Origin: Desulfobulbaceae bacterium DB1
GTDB lineage: Bacteria; Desulfobacterota; Desulfobulbia; Desulfobulbales; SURF-16
Length of the DNA: 64,000 bases
Direction: 5' to 3'
Assembly (NCBI GenBank): GCA_001914235.1
Contig: MQUF01000003.1
Location: 248,001-312,000, forward strand
This document shows positions 8,875-17,362 of this stretch, in pieces. Within the stretch, counting starts at the first letter, position 1. Every line of letters begins with the position of its first letter. Under the pieces are notes generated by a model. It was not told where the DNA came from and ran no database searches. It saw nothing but the letters and a program-made list of their open reading frames with translations. Both the position numbers and the translations under genes were made by a program.

Positions 8875-10144
8875 TTCCATTCTGGTTTTAGGAGTAAATC
8901 ATAAATCAGCCCCTGTTGAAGTACGGGAGCAATTGGCCTTCACCGATGATCCGGAAGCGCCGTTTCGCAATATGAAAGCCATAGATGACTGCGCTGAATT
9001 CTGTTTCCTGTCAACCTGCAACAGGGTTGAAGTCATTTTCACCACCGGCAACCAGCAGCCGTGCATCGACGCCATCAAGAAAGCCCTTTTCGCCAAAAGC
9101 ACCATTCAGCACGCCGACATCGACAAATTTATTTATCTGCACAGCGGCGCCGATGCGGTTAATCACCTTTACCGCGTGGCCGCAAGTCTCGATTCCATGG
9201 TGGTCGGCGAACCCCAGATTCTCGGCCAGCTGAAAGAGGCCTACCGCAATTCCTCGGAACGGCAGTGCACCGGCGTCACCCTTAATCGCCTGCTGCACAA
9301 GGCTTTTTCCGTGGCGAAACGAATTCGCACCGAAACAAACATCGGCAGCAGCGCGGTTTCCATCAGTTATGCGGCGGTTGAGCTGGCCAAAAAGATTTTC
9401 GGTTCCCTCAAGGACAAAAAGGTGCTGCTGGTGGGCGCGGGCGAAATGGCGGAACTGGCGGCCGAACATCTGATCAATCAGGGCATTTCCGAAGTAACCG
9501 TTGCCAACCGCACCCTGGAACGAGCCGTCAACCTGGCCAAGCGGTTCAACGGCAAGGCGGTGGGACTGCCGGAACTGCACAGCCAGATGGAGCTGGTTGA
9601 CATCATGGTGAGCTCCACCGGGGCAAGCGGCCTGATCCTGCACCAGGAAGAGGTGAAGCCCATCATGAAACAACGGAAAAACCGCCCGCTTTTCCTGATC
9701 GACATTGCCGTCCCCCGCGATCTGGACCCCAAATTAAATGATCTGGACAACGTTTACCTTTACGACGTGGACGACCTCAGCCAGGTGGTGGAGGTCAACA
9801 AGGCGGAAAGGGAGCAGGAGGCTTTGCGGGCCGAACGGATCGTCACGGAAGAGACCCTTAAATTTCTTCAGTGGCTGGAGGACATGCAAATCACCCCCAC
9901 CATTGCCGCTCTCCGACGCAAGGCAGACCTCATTGCCAGGGCGGAACTCGAAAAAACCCTTTCGCACTCCAACCTGACCGCCAAAGATATCAAATCCATC
10001 GAAAAAATGACGGGCGCAATCATCAACAAGCTGTTGCACGATCCCATCCTCTTCCTGAAACAAAATCATACCTCGGAAGACAAGCGAGCCAAACTGGACT
10101 TCACCCGGAAATTCTTCGGCCTTGACCTGGAAAAAGAGGACTAA
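8864..10144 (+). CDS. hemA: Glutamyl-tRNA reductase
   Basis: First committed enzyme of C5-pathway tetrapyrrole synthesis, reducing Glu-tRNA to glutamate-1-semialdehyde. It has 426 residues, full length. The N-terminal GVNHKSAPVEVREQLAF and catalytic-cysteine motif FLSTCNRVE are present, then VGEPQILGQLKEAY, the NADPH-binding GAGEMAELAAEHL and a C-terminal dimerisation helix. The ATG lies inside the end of the ccsA-like gene (11-base overlap), which implies translational coupling. The end is followed by the promoters of rpmH. Confidence 0.96.
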   Translation: MSADSILVLGVNHKSAPVEVREQLAFTDDPEAPFRNMKAIDDCAEFCFLSTCNRVEVIFTTGNQQPCIDAIKKALFAKSTIQHADIDKFIYLHSGADAVNHLYRVAASLDSMVVGEPQILGQLKEAYRNSSERQCTGVTLNRLLHKAFSVAKRIRTETNIGSSAVSISYAAVELAKKIFGSLKDKKVLLVGAGEMAELAAEHLINQGISEVTVANRTLERAVNLAKRFNGKAVGLPELHSQMELVDIMVSSTGASGLILHQEEVKPIMKQRKNRPLFLIDIAVPRDLDPKLNDLDNVYLYDVDDLSQVVEVNKAEREQEALRAERIVTEETLKFLQWLEDMQITPTIAALRRKADLIARAELEKTLSHSNLTAKDIKSIEKMTGAIINKLLHDPILFLKQNHTSEDKRAKLDFTRKFFGLDLEKED

Positions 10145-10151
10145 GGTTTTC

Positions 10152-10180
10152 TTGACAACGGCATCTTTCGGTGCTATTTT
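10152..10180 (+). promoter_or_regulatory. Predicted sigma70 promoter P1 of rpmH operon
   Basis: TTGACA at 10152-10157, a 17-base spacer, then TATTTT at 10175-10180, starting seven bases after the hemA stop. It fits the strong promoter expected for ribosomal protein L34. Confidence 0.55.
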
Positions 10181-10282
10181 ACCAAATTCATTTTAATGTG
10201 TTATTTTTTTGAGAGGGGAAGCGCTCCTGGTTCCTTGCTTTGGAAACAGACACCGCATGATTCGTGAGCATTCCCGTTTTTA

Positions 10283-10312
10283 TTGACAAGCCGCCAAAGA
10301 CAGGCAAATAAT
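10283..10312 (+). promoter_or_regulatory. Possible second promoter P2 of rpmH operon
   Basis: TTGACA at 10283-10288 and AATAAT at 10307-10312 with an 18-base spacer, about 20 bases before the rpmH start. The short leader would still include the purine-rich AAGGAAAA before the ATG. Confidence 0.4.
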
Positions 10313-10331
10313 TTATTGAAGGAAAATCGTT

Positions 10332-10469
10332 ATGAGCAAACGTACTTTTCAACCCGGCAATTTGAAACGCAGCCGCACCCATGGATTCCGCGCCAGAATG
10401 AAAACCAAAAACGGCCGCGCCATTATCAACCGACGTCGCGCCAAGGGACGAGAGCGCCTTTCGGCATAA
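10332..10469 (+). CDS. rpmH: 50S ribosomal protein L34
   Basis: 45 residues, highly basic, starting [20 protein letters not shown] and ending [10 protein letters not shown], the standard L34 pattern. A ribosome-binding AAGGA lies upstream. It opens the rpmH-rnpA-yidD-yidC-khpB-mnmE cluster conserved across bacteria. In many genomes that cluster lies near the replication origin, but no dnaA or oriC feature is seen in this window. Confidence 0.97.
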   Translation: MSKRTFQPGNLKRSRTHGFRARMKTKNGRAIINRRRAKGRERLSA

Positions 10470-10481
10470 GTCTCCAGGACT

Positions 10482-10844
10482 GTGCCGGACACGACAGAGG
10501 AAAAAACACTGCGGCTGCCCAAAACAGCTTTGCTCGGCAAAGCTGAAGAATTCCAGCGAGTTTACCGGAAAGGCAAGCGGTTTCGGGGCAAAGAGTTCAG
10601 CGTCATCGTCCTGCCAAACGGTTTACCCACGAGCCGCCTGGGAATCAGTGTGCATGGTGTCAAGAGAGCGGTCAAGCGAAACAGAATCAAACGCATCATC
10701 CGCGAATTTTATCGTTTCCACAGGCGGTTTATCACTCCCTCGTCCGACATTATCATTGCTGTCCGCAAGGATTTCCCACCCTCTTCCCCCCTGGAGGTGG
10801 CAGAGCTGATCAAGCCGCTTCTTGTCGGGCCGTCACGGTCGTAA
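10482..10844 (+). CDS. rnpA: Ribonuclease P protein component
   Basis: Protein subunit of RNase P, which matures tRNA 5' ends. It has 120 residues. The RNR signature appears as AVKRNRIKRIIREFYR, with EFQRVYRKGKRFRGKEF upstream and DIIIAVRKDF downstream. It starts with GTG 13 bases after rpmH, the normal spacing. Confidence 0.95.
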   Translation: MPDTTEEKTLRLPKTALLGKAEEFQRVYRKGKRFRGKEFSVIVLPNGLPTSRLGISVHGVKRAVKRNRIKRIIREFYRFHRRFITPSSDIIIAVRKDFPPSSPLEVAELIKPLLVGPSRS

Positions 10845-10922
10845 GCATTGTCCAGACGCCTCCATTTAGTCGTATGACCGGGGCTGCAAACTCCGACCCT
10901 GGGTTATGGTGAACAGGTCAAC

Positions 10923-11135
10923 ATGAAAAAGCTGCTGCTCCTTCTTATCCGCGGATACCAGACTCTTCTTTCTCCCGTGTTGCCGCCCACCTGCCGCTTC
11001 ACCCCTTCCTGTTCACATTATGCCCTGGAGGCAATAAACCAACACGGAGCCATAAAAGGCAGCATCCTTGCCGGCTACCGCATTCTCCGCTGCCACCCCT
11101 TCTGTCGTGGCGGTTACGATCCCGTTAAAAAATAA
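10923..11135 (+). CDS. yidD: Membrane protein insertion efficiency factor YidD
   Basis: 70 residues with an N-terminal amphipathic helix and the family signature [20 protein letters not shown], then [18 protein letters not shown]. The cysteine-rich motif and position between rnpA and yidC are diagnostic. It assists insertion of inner-membrane proteins by YidC. Confidence 0.95.
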   Translation: MKKLLLLLIRGYQTLLSPVLPPTCRFTPSCSHYALEAINQHGAIKGSILAGYRILRCHPFCRGGYDPVKK

Positions 11136-11145
11136 AGGAAAAACC

Positions 11146-12807
11146 ATGGAGACCAAGAGAGCTTTTCTTGCCATTGTGCTATCTCTCCTCATACTTTTAG
11201 GCTATCAATATTTCTTTCTGCCGCAGCAACAAACGATTGAGCCGACCGAAACCACGGCGGAGCAGACGCAGCAGCAGGAACCAGTCCCCGCTCTTCAATC
11301 AACCGCCCCGGTCAAATCAGTTGCCGGCGCCATTGCAACCCCTGACGCGCCCGTTCCTCCGGCCCCGTCCAGGGAAGGACGCGATATTGCCGTTTCCACC
11401 GCTCTTTATTCCGCCGTTGTTTCTGAAACAGGCGGCGGCATCAAAAGCTTTACCCTGAAAAAATACCGGGAAAGCCTGGCAAAGGATTCCGGCGCCAAAG
11501 AACTTATCAAGACAACCGCTCCGCAACAGCTTCCGCTTTTTTTCACCTGGGGTGAGGAGCCGGAAAATGCCGCGGCTCCGCTTTTTCTTGCCGATACCGA
11601 AAAAATTCAGGTGTCCGGATCCGACCAGAAACTGACCATGCACAGCCTGCTGCCCTCCGGTCTTGAGATGACCCGGACGATGCTTTTTTCCGAAAACGAC
11701 TATCTGATTCATCTGACCATTGATGTGCGCAACACATCCGGCGAGCATCAGCTGCAGGGCGCGCCTTACCTGGCCATGACCAACAGGCCCTTTTCCCCGG
11801 AGGATGAAAAAAACACCTTTGTCTTTATTGGCCCTGCCCTCTTCAAAGACGGCGTTCTTGAGGAAATCAAGCCGGATGACCTGAAAAAAGGGAAACAGAC
11901 CCGCAACGGCACGCTGGACTGGGTGGCCTATGAAAATACCTATTTCATGACCAGCGTCATTCCCGACAACGACGGCCCGTCGAGTGTTCACTTCGGCCTG
12001 ACCGGCGAAGACACCATTTCCAGCGTCCTGAGCGGCGACATGGTCGTCCTCCCTCCCGGCGGCCAGAAACGTTATTCGTATATCATCTACTTCGGCCCCA
12101 AGGAGCTGAGCACCCTGAAGACGGTCGACCACAATCTGGACAAGATCATCAACTTCGGCTGGTTTGACGTGCTGGCCAAACCCATGCTCTACCTGCTCAA
12201 TTTTCTCTACGGCTTTGTCCACAATTACGGTCTGGCGATTATTCTTGTCACCGTGATCATCAAGGCCCTTTTCTGGCCCATTGCCCACAAGGGCATGAAA
12301 TCCATGAAAACCCTGCAGAAACTGCAGCCGAAAATGGCCAAACTGCGGGAAAAATACGGCAATGACAAAGAAAGACTGAACAAGGAAATGATCCAGCTGT
12401 ATCAGACGTACAAGGTCAACCCCATGGGCGGCTGCCTGCCGATGCTGCTGCAGATTCCTGTTTTCTTCGCCCTGTACAAGGTTCTTCTCCAGACAATAGA
12501 ATTGCGCCACGCGCCCTTCATGCTCTGGATAACCGATCTTTCCGCGCCCGACCGGCTCTTTATCGGTTTTGATATTCCGATATTAGGCGGTATTCCGGTC
12601 CTGACCCTGCTGATGGGGGCCTCCATGTTTCTCCAGCAGAAAATGACCCCCACCACCGGTGATCCGACCCAGGCGAAAATCATGATGTTCCTGCCGGTGG
12701 TTTTCACCTTTATGTTTCTCAACTTTGCATCAGGGCTGGTTCTTTACTGGTTTGTCAACAACCTGTTAGCCATCGCGCAGCAATATGCGATTAATCGAGC
12801 GGACTGA
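11146..12807 (+). CDS. yidC: Membrane protein insertase YidC
   Basis: Inner-membrane insertase of 553 residues, full Gram-negative type. An N-terminal signal-anchor (RAFLAIVLSLLILLGYQYFF) is followed by a Pro/Gln-rich linker, a large periplasmic beta-sandwich (residues about 70-330) and the conserved five-helix core. The core includes KMAKLREKYGNDKERLNKEM, the coiled hairpin, and NPMGGCLPMLLQIPVFFALY. ATG 11146 follows AAAGGAAAAACC; a longer frame starting inside yidD is not used. It handles insertion of respiratory and secretion membrane proteins. Confidence 0.96.
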   Translation: METKRAFLAIVLSLLILLGYQYFFLPQQQTIEPTETTAEQTQQQEPVPALQSTAPVKSVAGAIATPDAPVPPAPSREGRDIAVSTALYSAVVSETGGGIKSFTLKKYRESLAKDSGAKELIKTTAPQQLPLFFTWGEEPENAAAPLFLADTEKIQVSGSDQKLTMHSLLPSGLEMTRTMLFSENDYLIHLTIDVRNTSGEHQLQGAPYLAMTNRPFSPEDEKNTFVFIGPALFKDGVLEEIKPDDLKKGKQTRNGTLDWVAYENTYFMTSVIPDNDGPSSVHFGLTGEDTISSVLSGDMVVLPPGGQKRYSYIIYFGPKELSTLKTVDHNLDKIINFGWFDVLAKPMLYLLNFLYGFVHNYGLAIILVTVIIKALFWPIAHKGMKSMKTLQKLQPKMAKLREKYGNDKERLNKEMIQLYQTYKVNPMGGCLPMLLQIPVFFALYKVLLQTIELRHAPFMLWITDLSAPDRLFIGFDIPILGGIPVLTLLMGASMFLQQKMTPTTGDPTQAKIMMFLPVVFTFMFLNFASGLVLYWFVNNLLAIAQQYAINRAD

Positions 12808-12875
12808 CGGCACTCTGCGCTAAACCGCACCGCGCTTACCCTTGGATTATACCGTTATTTCTTTTGGAGAACCGA

Positions 12876-13745
12876 ATGTCCACGAAACTCGAATTTAAAG
12901 GCAAAGACATTGATGAAGCCATCAGCAAGGCATGCAAAAAGCTTCACGCCCCCCAGGAAGAACTTGCCATTGAAATCATCTCAACCGGCTCCTCCGGCAT
13001 CTTCGGCCTCTGTAAAAAGCAGGCCGTTATCCGAGCTGGAAAAAAATCGGCAAAAAGCGAAACCCAGGTAAACGAAAAAAGTCAAACGCCTTCGCGCCCG
13101 GAGCCCGCTCCTGCGCAGGAGGCGCATGACGAAACCGCGGAACAAGAAGGAAGGGCTGAAACGCCTCCCGCCTCAACCGAAAAGCAACCTGCCCGGGAAA
13201 ACAGGAAAAGGGATAAAGAAAGCGAGACTCCCCTGGAACCTCTGACTCCGGAAATTCTCGACCAGATAAAAAACGACCTCAACCAGCTGCTGACCCTGAT
13301 GGGTTTCCCTTCCGAACTGGAGATTGAAGAAAGAAAAAACAAGGCCTACGTCAAAATCTCCGGAGAACACAGCGAAGAACTTACCGGCAATGACGGCCAG
13401 GCACTGGACAGTATCCAGTACCTGATGCGCAAAATCATCGGCAAGAAATTCCCACAGAAAATTCTGTTTGCCATAGACGCCGGCGAATTCCGGGAAAAAC
13501 GGAAAGGCGAACTCCAGGAACTTGCCCTGAAACTTGCCGAAGAAGTCAAGGAAACGGAAAAAACCAGGACCATTCCCGCTCTCAATCCTGCTGAACGGCG
13601 CATCGTTCACCTGGCCCTGCAGGATGACAAAACCATCCGCAGCCGCAGTGTCGGTGACGGTCTTTTCAAGAAAATCCTCATCTATCTTCCGGGCAAGGGC
13701 CGGCCCCGCCAGTCGGGGCCGCGGCGGAAAAATCGCAAAAATTGA
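12876..13745 (+). CDS. khpB: Jag/KhpB RNA-binding protein
   Basis: 289 residues with three domains. The N-terminal Jag domain (KLEFKGKDIDEAISKACKKL) is followed by a long charged, disordered linker (about residues 60-125). A KH domain with NDGQALDSIQYLM then leads to an R3H domain with PALNPAERRIVHLAL and IRSRSVGDG. The linker is much longer than in short Jag proteins. ATG 12876 has TGGAGA seven bases before it; a TTG in frame at 12864 coincides with that site. It binds RNA and often acts in cell-envelope regulation; it is next to yidC, as is usual. Confidence 0.92.
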   Translation: MSTKLEFKGKDIDEAISKACKKLHAPQEELAIEIISTGSSGIFGLCKKQAVIRAGKKSAKSETQVNEKSQTPSRPEPAPAQEAHDETAEQEGRAETPPASTEKQPARENRKRDKESETPLEPLTPEILDQIKNDLNQLLTLMGFPSELEIEERKNKAYVKISGEHSEELTGNDGQALDSIQYLMRKIIGKKFPQKILFAIDAGEFREKRKGELQELALKLAEEVKETEKTRTIPALNPAERRIVHLALQDDKTIRSRSVGDGLFKKILIYLPGKGRPRQSGPRRKNRKN

Positions 13746-13833
13746 CAATCCCGTCCGGATCGCCGATAATGGTGGCAATCTTTCAGCCGTTGTCACGAAA
13801 GAGCACAGCCACCCGGCTGCCCGGAATGAAATA

Positions 13834-13888
13834 AGGAGCCGAAACGGATTTTCGCGGAAAGCGACAGGGTGTTTTCGTTACGGCTCCT
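13834..13888. repeat. 55-bp inverted-repeat element, copy 1
   Basis: Ends AGGAGCCG (13834-13841) and CGGCTCCT (13881-13888) form an 8-bp perfect stem that extends with AAACG/CGTTA. The interior shares the order CGG..AAGCGAC..GTGTTTTCGTTACGGCT with copy 2 at 16931. It lies in the gap between khpB and mnmE. It looks like a dispersed REP-like element. Confidence 0.55.
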
Positions 13889-13916
13889 AACTTTATGGTG
13901 AATATAGCCCGCCGCG

Positions 13917-15329
13917 ATGTCTGAAACCACGACCGACACCATTGCATTGCCAAGCGTTGATGCGACCATAACCGCCATCGCCACCCCTCCCGGACCGGGA
14001 GGGATCGGCATTATCCGCATCAGCGGCAGCCGGTCCCTGCGGATCCTCACCGAAATCTTTTCTCCCGCGACCCCCCCGGCATCATTCCTCAGTCACCGGC
14101 TCTGCTACGGCTGGATCAAAAATCCCCGTACCGGCCGGATAATCGACGAGGTGCTGGCTGTTTTCATGCGCGCTCCCCGCACCTACACCAGGGAAGATGT
14201 CGTTGAAATTCACTGCCACGGCAGTTTTCTGGTTCTCCAGGAAATACTGGCGCTCATCATTAACCTCGGGGCCGTTGCCGCCGAACCGGGCGAATTCACC
14301 AAAAGGGCCTTTCTCAACGGCCGTATCGACCTCACCCAGGCGGAAGCGGTTATCGATCTGCTCCAGGCCAAAACAAGCGAGGGTCTGGGGATGGCCATGG
14401 CCCAGCTGCAGGGACGGATGGGCGAGCTGGTGAGCGGCATCCGTGCCTCGCTTATCAACCTGCGGGCGATTATCGAAGTCGCCATCGATTTCCCGGATGA
14501 CGACGTGGAGATCATCAAGGCCGAGGCCATGGGGCGCCAGCTGGAGGATGAGATCATTCTTCCCCTGCGCACATTGATTCAATCAGCCGGCCAGGGGAAA
14601 ATCTTTCGGGACGGCATCTCGGTCATCATCCTCGGCCAGCCCAATGTCGGCAAATCAAGCCTGTTGAACGCGCTGCTCAAGGAGGAACGGGCGATTGTCA
14701 CCGCGGTTCCAGGCACGACCCGCGACACCATAGAGGAATTTCTCGACATCAAGGGCATTCCCGTGCGCATCGTCGATACCGCCGGCATCCGCGACAATGC
14801 GGAAGAGGTTGAGGAAATCGGCATCGAACGCGCCCGACGAAAACTGGCGCAAGCCGATGTGGTGCTGCTTCTGGTGGACGGCACCCAACCGCCCCAACCA
14901 GCCGATATCAAGCTGTACGAATCAATCGGCTCAAAAAAGCGACTGCTGCTCATCAATAAAACAGATATTGCCGAACCGTCGGCTTCATTGTTTCGCCAGG
15001 CCTTTCCGGACACCGCCCCCATTCATATTTCCGCCAAAACCCATGCCGGTATCGACGATTTGGAAGATGGCCTGTTTCAACTGGTCACCGGCACCGCGCA
15101 TTGGGACCCCGGCCATTCCTGCATTCCCAACGTCCGGCATCGAACTTCTCTTGAAAAAGCGCTCAATGCATGCGAAAATGTTAAAAATGGCCTCACGACC
15201 GGGCTGCCGGCCGATCTGCTGGCCATTGAACTGCAGACCGCCCTTGACCATCTGGGCGATATTATCGGCGAAACGACCACGGAAGACATACTGGACGTGA
15301 TCTTTGAGCAATTCTGCATAGGAAAATAA
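13917..15329 (+). CDS. mnmE: tRNA modification GTPase MnmE
   Basis: 470 residues. The N-terminal formyl-THF-binding domain contains IATPPGPGGIGIIRISG and EIHCHGS. It is followed by a helical domain with an inserted G domain: P-loop GQPNVGKSSLLNAL, DTAGIRDN and NKTD. The chain ends in the catalytic CIGK. With MnmG it installs the cnm5/cmnm5 group on wobble U34. It closes the rpmH cluster. It is followed within three bases by the HDOD gene. Confidence 0.96.
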   Translation: MSETTTDTIALPSVDATITAIATPPGPGGIGIIRISGSRSLRILTEIFSPATPPASFLSHRLCYGWIKNPRTGRIIDEVLAVFMRAPRTYTREDVVEIHCHGSFLVLQEILALIINLGAVAAEPGEFTKRAFLNGRIDLTQAEAVIDLLQAKTSEGLGMAMAQLQGRMGELVSGIRASLINLRAIIEVAIDFPDDDVEIIKAEAMGRQLEDEIILPLRTLIQSAGQGKIFRDGISVIILGQPNVGKSSLLNALLKEERAIVTAVPGTTRDTIEEFLDIKGIPVRIVDTAGIRDNAEEVEEIGIERARRKLAQADVVLLLVDGTQPPQPADIKLYESIGSKKRLLLINKTDIAEPSASLFRQAFPDTAPIHISAKTHAGIDDLEDGLFQLVTGTAHWDPGHSCIPNVRHRTSLEKALNACENVKNGLTTGLPADLLAIELQTALDHLGDIIGETTTEDILDVIFEQFCIGK

Positions 15330-15332
15330 TGA

Positions 15333-16874
15333 ATGAAGCAGAAACAAGAAAGCAGCAGCGCCTTTGACCAGCAGGTAAATTTCCTGAAAAAGATCCCTTT
15401 TTTCCAGGATTTCGACGACCATGAACTGAAACAGCTGCTGGCGGTGAGCCGCTGGCTGAAGGTGCCGACCGGCACCCAGATCATCAAGGAAGACACCCTG
15501 GAAAAGGTCTTTTACATTCTGGTCAAGGGAACTGTTTCCGTTTTCATCACCACCGAAAACGGCCAGAACGTCGAACTGACCAAACTCTCCACCGGGGCCA
15601 CCTTCGGCGAAATGGCCCTGGTCGGGGAAACGAGAAGAACGGCCGGGGTAAAAACAACCTCGGACTCCTATATCCTCATGGTTGAGCCCGACATTTTAAA
15701 TCAGGCTTCCGTCTTTCTGCAGCTCAAATTCTATCGCCGCTTCTGCGAAATCCTGGTAACCCGCCTGATCGCCGCAAATAAACGAATGGGAGATCTTTCC
15801 GCCGCCGCCTCGGAATCCGGGGAAACAAAACCAACCGTCTCGCCAAGCCTCCAGGCACCACCTGTCGGTCCCAAACCGGCTTCCCCGGCGTCACCATTCC
15901 AACGGCGGGCGGCGGCAAAACCTGCCCAGCCCAAAACCGCCGGCGAAATCAATACATCCGGCCTGCCGCCTGTCCCCAAGCCCCAAGCCGTTGCCAGGGG
16001 GAAAATGCAGCGACGTATCGTCGGCAACATTGACCTGCCGATCAACCCGGCGGTTGCGGCGCGCCTCTCGTCCTTTCTTGTCGGCGACTGCGACGATACC
16101 AGACGATTTGCCGACCTTATTTCCTCGGACCCCATGCTGGCGGCCAAGGTGATCCAGCAGGCCAACTCCTCTTTTTTCCGCAGAACAATGACGGTCAATT
16201 CCGTGCCTCACGCCATGGTCACCATGGGGATTAAAAATCTGCAGGAAGTTGTGGCGGCGGAAACAATGAAGGTCTTAAACGAAGAAAATCTTTTCGGAGG
16301 ATTCGGTCAACTGGCGGATTCGTTCTGGCTGCACTCGGTGGCCGTCGGCCGAATTGCGGAAATACTGCGCGATGCGATTCGCATCAATATTTCGGATGAT
16401 ATCTATCTCGCCGGATTGTTTCATGACCTGGGAAAACTGGCGCTTGACCGGCATGAAGTCAATTTTTATCCCCAGTTGCTGCGACCGGATTTCATCAAAT
16501 CAAATATCAGCCAAGCCGAGCAGGAGTATATCGGCACCGATCACGGCCAGGCCGGCTATTGGCTGGGCGAAAAAATGGGGCTGCCCAAACCCTACCTTGA
16601 CGTGATGCTGTATCATCACACGCCGGAAAAGGCGCGGGAGAACATTCTGCTGGTGGCCCTTATCCACCTTGCCGATATCTTTGCCAAGGAAAGAGGCATC
16701 ATGATGGGGAGGGCCGGAGCCCCCTCCGTCTCACCGGCTTCTTCCTTCGGCTGGGTGATGCTGCAGGAGCAGCACCGCCCCTTTATCGACGTCAATGTCG
16801 ATAACTTCATTCAATCATTCAACGAGGAACTGGACCGGATGTGGGGTGATATTTCCACCCTGCTGGTCATCTGA
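15333..16874 (+). CDS. Cyclic-nucleotide-binding / HDOD two-domain regulator
   Basis: 513 residues. Residues 12-140 form a CAP_ED-type cyclic-nucleotide-binding domain (VFYILVKGTVSVFI, then GATFGEMALVGETRRTAGV, the phosphate-binding cassette). Residues 145-230 are a Pro/Ala-rich linker. Residues 235-440 are an HDOD domain with SDPMLAAKVIQQANS and MVTMGIKNLQEVV. The HDOD part retains a real HD pair in LAGLFHDLGKLALD, although HDOD proteins usually lack phosphohydrolase activity. It has no DNA-binding or membrane segment. The start lies three bases after mnmE, so it is probably co-transcribed. Target and ligand are unknown. Confidence 0.85.
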   Translation: MKQKQESSSAFDQQVNFLKKIPFFQDFDDHELKQLLAVSRWLKVPTGTQIIKEDTLEKVFYILVKGTVSVFITTENGQNVELTKLSTGATFGEMALVGETRRTAGVKTTSDSYILMVEPDILNQASVFLQLKFYRRFCEILVTRLIAANKRMGDLSAAASESGETKPTVSPSLQAPPVGPKPASPASPFQRRAAAKPAQPKTAGEINTSGLPPVPKPQAVARGKMQRRIVGNIDLPINPAVAARLSSFLVGDCDDTRRFADLISSDPMLAAKVIQQANSSFFRRTMTVNSVPHAMVTMGIKNLQEVVAAETMKVLNEENLFGGFGQLADSFWLHSVAVGRIAEILRDAIRINISDDIYLAGLFHDLGKLALDRHEVNFYPQLLRPDFIKSNISQAEQEYIGTDHGQAGYWLGEKMGLPKPYLDVMLYHHTPEKARENILLVALIHLADIFAKERGIMMGRAGAPSVSPASSFGWVMLQEQHRPFIDVNVDNFIQSFNEELDRMWGDISTLLVI

Positions 16875-16930
16875 CCGGATTAAGCCGCTGTCGATAAATG
16901 ACATGGCCGAATGCCCGGAACAACGGCATT

Positions 16931-16981
16931 AGGAGCCGCAAGAAAGAGCGGTGAAGCGACCCGTGTTTCGTAACGGCTGCT
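16931..16981. repeat. 51-bp inverted-repeat element, copy 2
   Basis: Ends AGGAGCCG (16931-16938) and CGGCTGCT (16974-16981), with one mismatch between arms. The interior matches copy 1 at 13834 (CGGTGAAGCGAC, then GTGTTTCGTAACGGCT). It sits between convergent genes, and its last two bases form part of the rubredoxin stop codon. Confidence 0.5.
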
Positions 16982-17141
16982 AATCAACCGGCTCAAAGGC
17001 ATCCTTTTCCGCACCGCAGACCGGGCAGGTCCAGCCGTCCGGCAGATCCTCAAAAGCGGTCCCGGCGGCAACACCGCTGTCCGCATCACCTACCGCCGGA
17101 TCATAGATATAGCCGCACACCGAGCATCGATATTTTTTCAT
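16980..17141 (-). CDS. Rubredoxin
   Basis: 53-residue iron protein with the two CxxC pairs that bind a single iron: [14 protein letters not shown] (residues 6-19) and [11 protein letters not shown]. It is a small cytoplasmic electron carrier typical of anaerobes, often feeding oxygen- or superoxide-reducing enzymes. The start ATG at 17141 has AGGAG nine bases upstream; the longer frame upstream is ignored because family members begin MKKYxC. The gene is monocistronic and divergent from the decaheme cytochrome. Confidence 0.95.
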   Translation of the reverse strand: MKKYRCSVCGYIYDPAVGDADSGVAAGTAFEDLPDGWTCPVCGAEKDAFEPVD

Positions 17142-17205
17142 GTTTTTTCTCCTGTTCTTTTTGCGCCCCCGCGGGAGCTCTGGAAAACGGCAACGGACGA
17201 GGGCA

Positions 17206-17234
17206 TTGACATAGATGTAAAACTTCCGTAAAGA
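17206..17234 (+). promoter_or_regulatory. Promoter-like segment upstream of decaheme cytochrome (repeat with 19095)
   Basis: TTGACA at 17206-17211, a 17-base spacer, then TAAAGA at 17229-17234. The segment 17203-17264 is also bounded by a perfect 8-bp inverted repeat (GCATTGAC / GTCAATGC). It aligns with the segment upstream of hpt at 19093-19152, including bases after the -10. Confidence 0.45.
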
Positions 17235-17362
17235 ATAGCAGGAAGAAAACGTTATCGTCAATGCAAAATCGCCGGGACCGCTGATCGCGCCTGCCCGCTG
17301 AAAGCAACCGGGGTGCCGGGAGCCTACCATTTTTTTATGCCGTCACACTCAGGAGGATACCA

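Noticed and set aside
10845-10922. Possible small RNA or riboswitch between rnpA and yidD
   Set aside because: Only 78 bases, with no convincing stem-loop or terminator; normal operon spacing.
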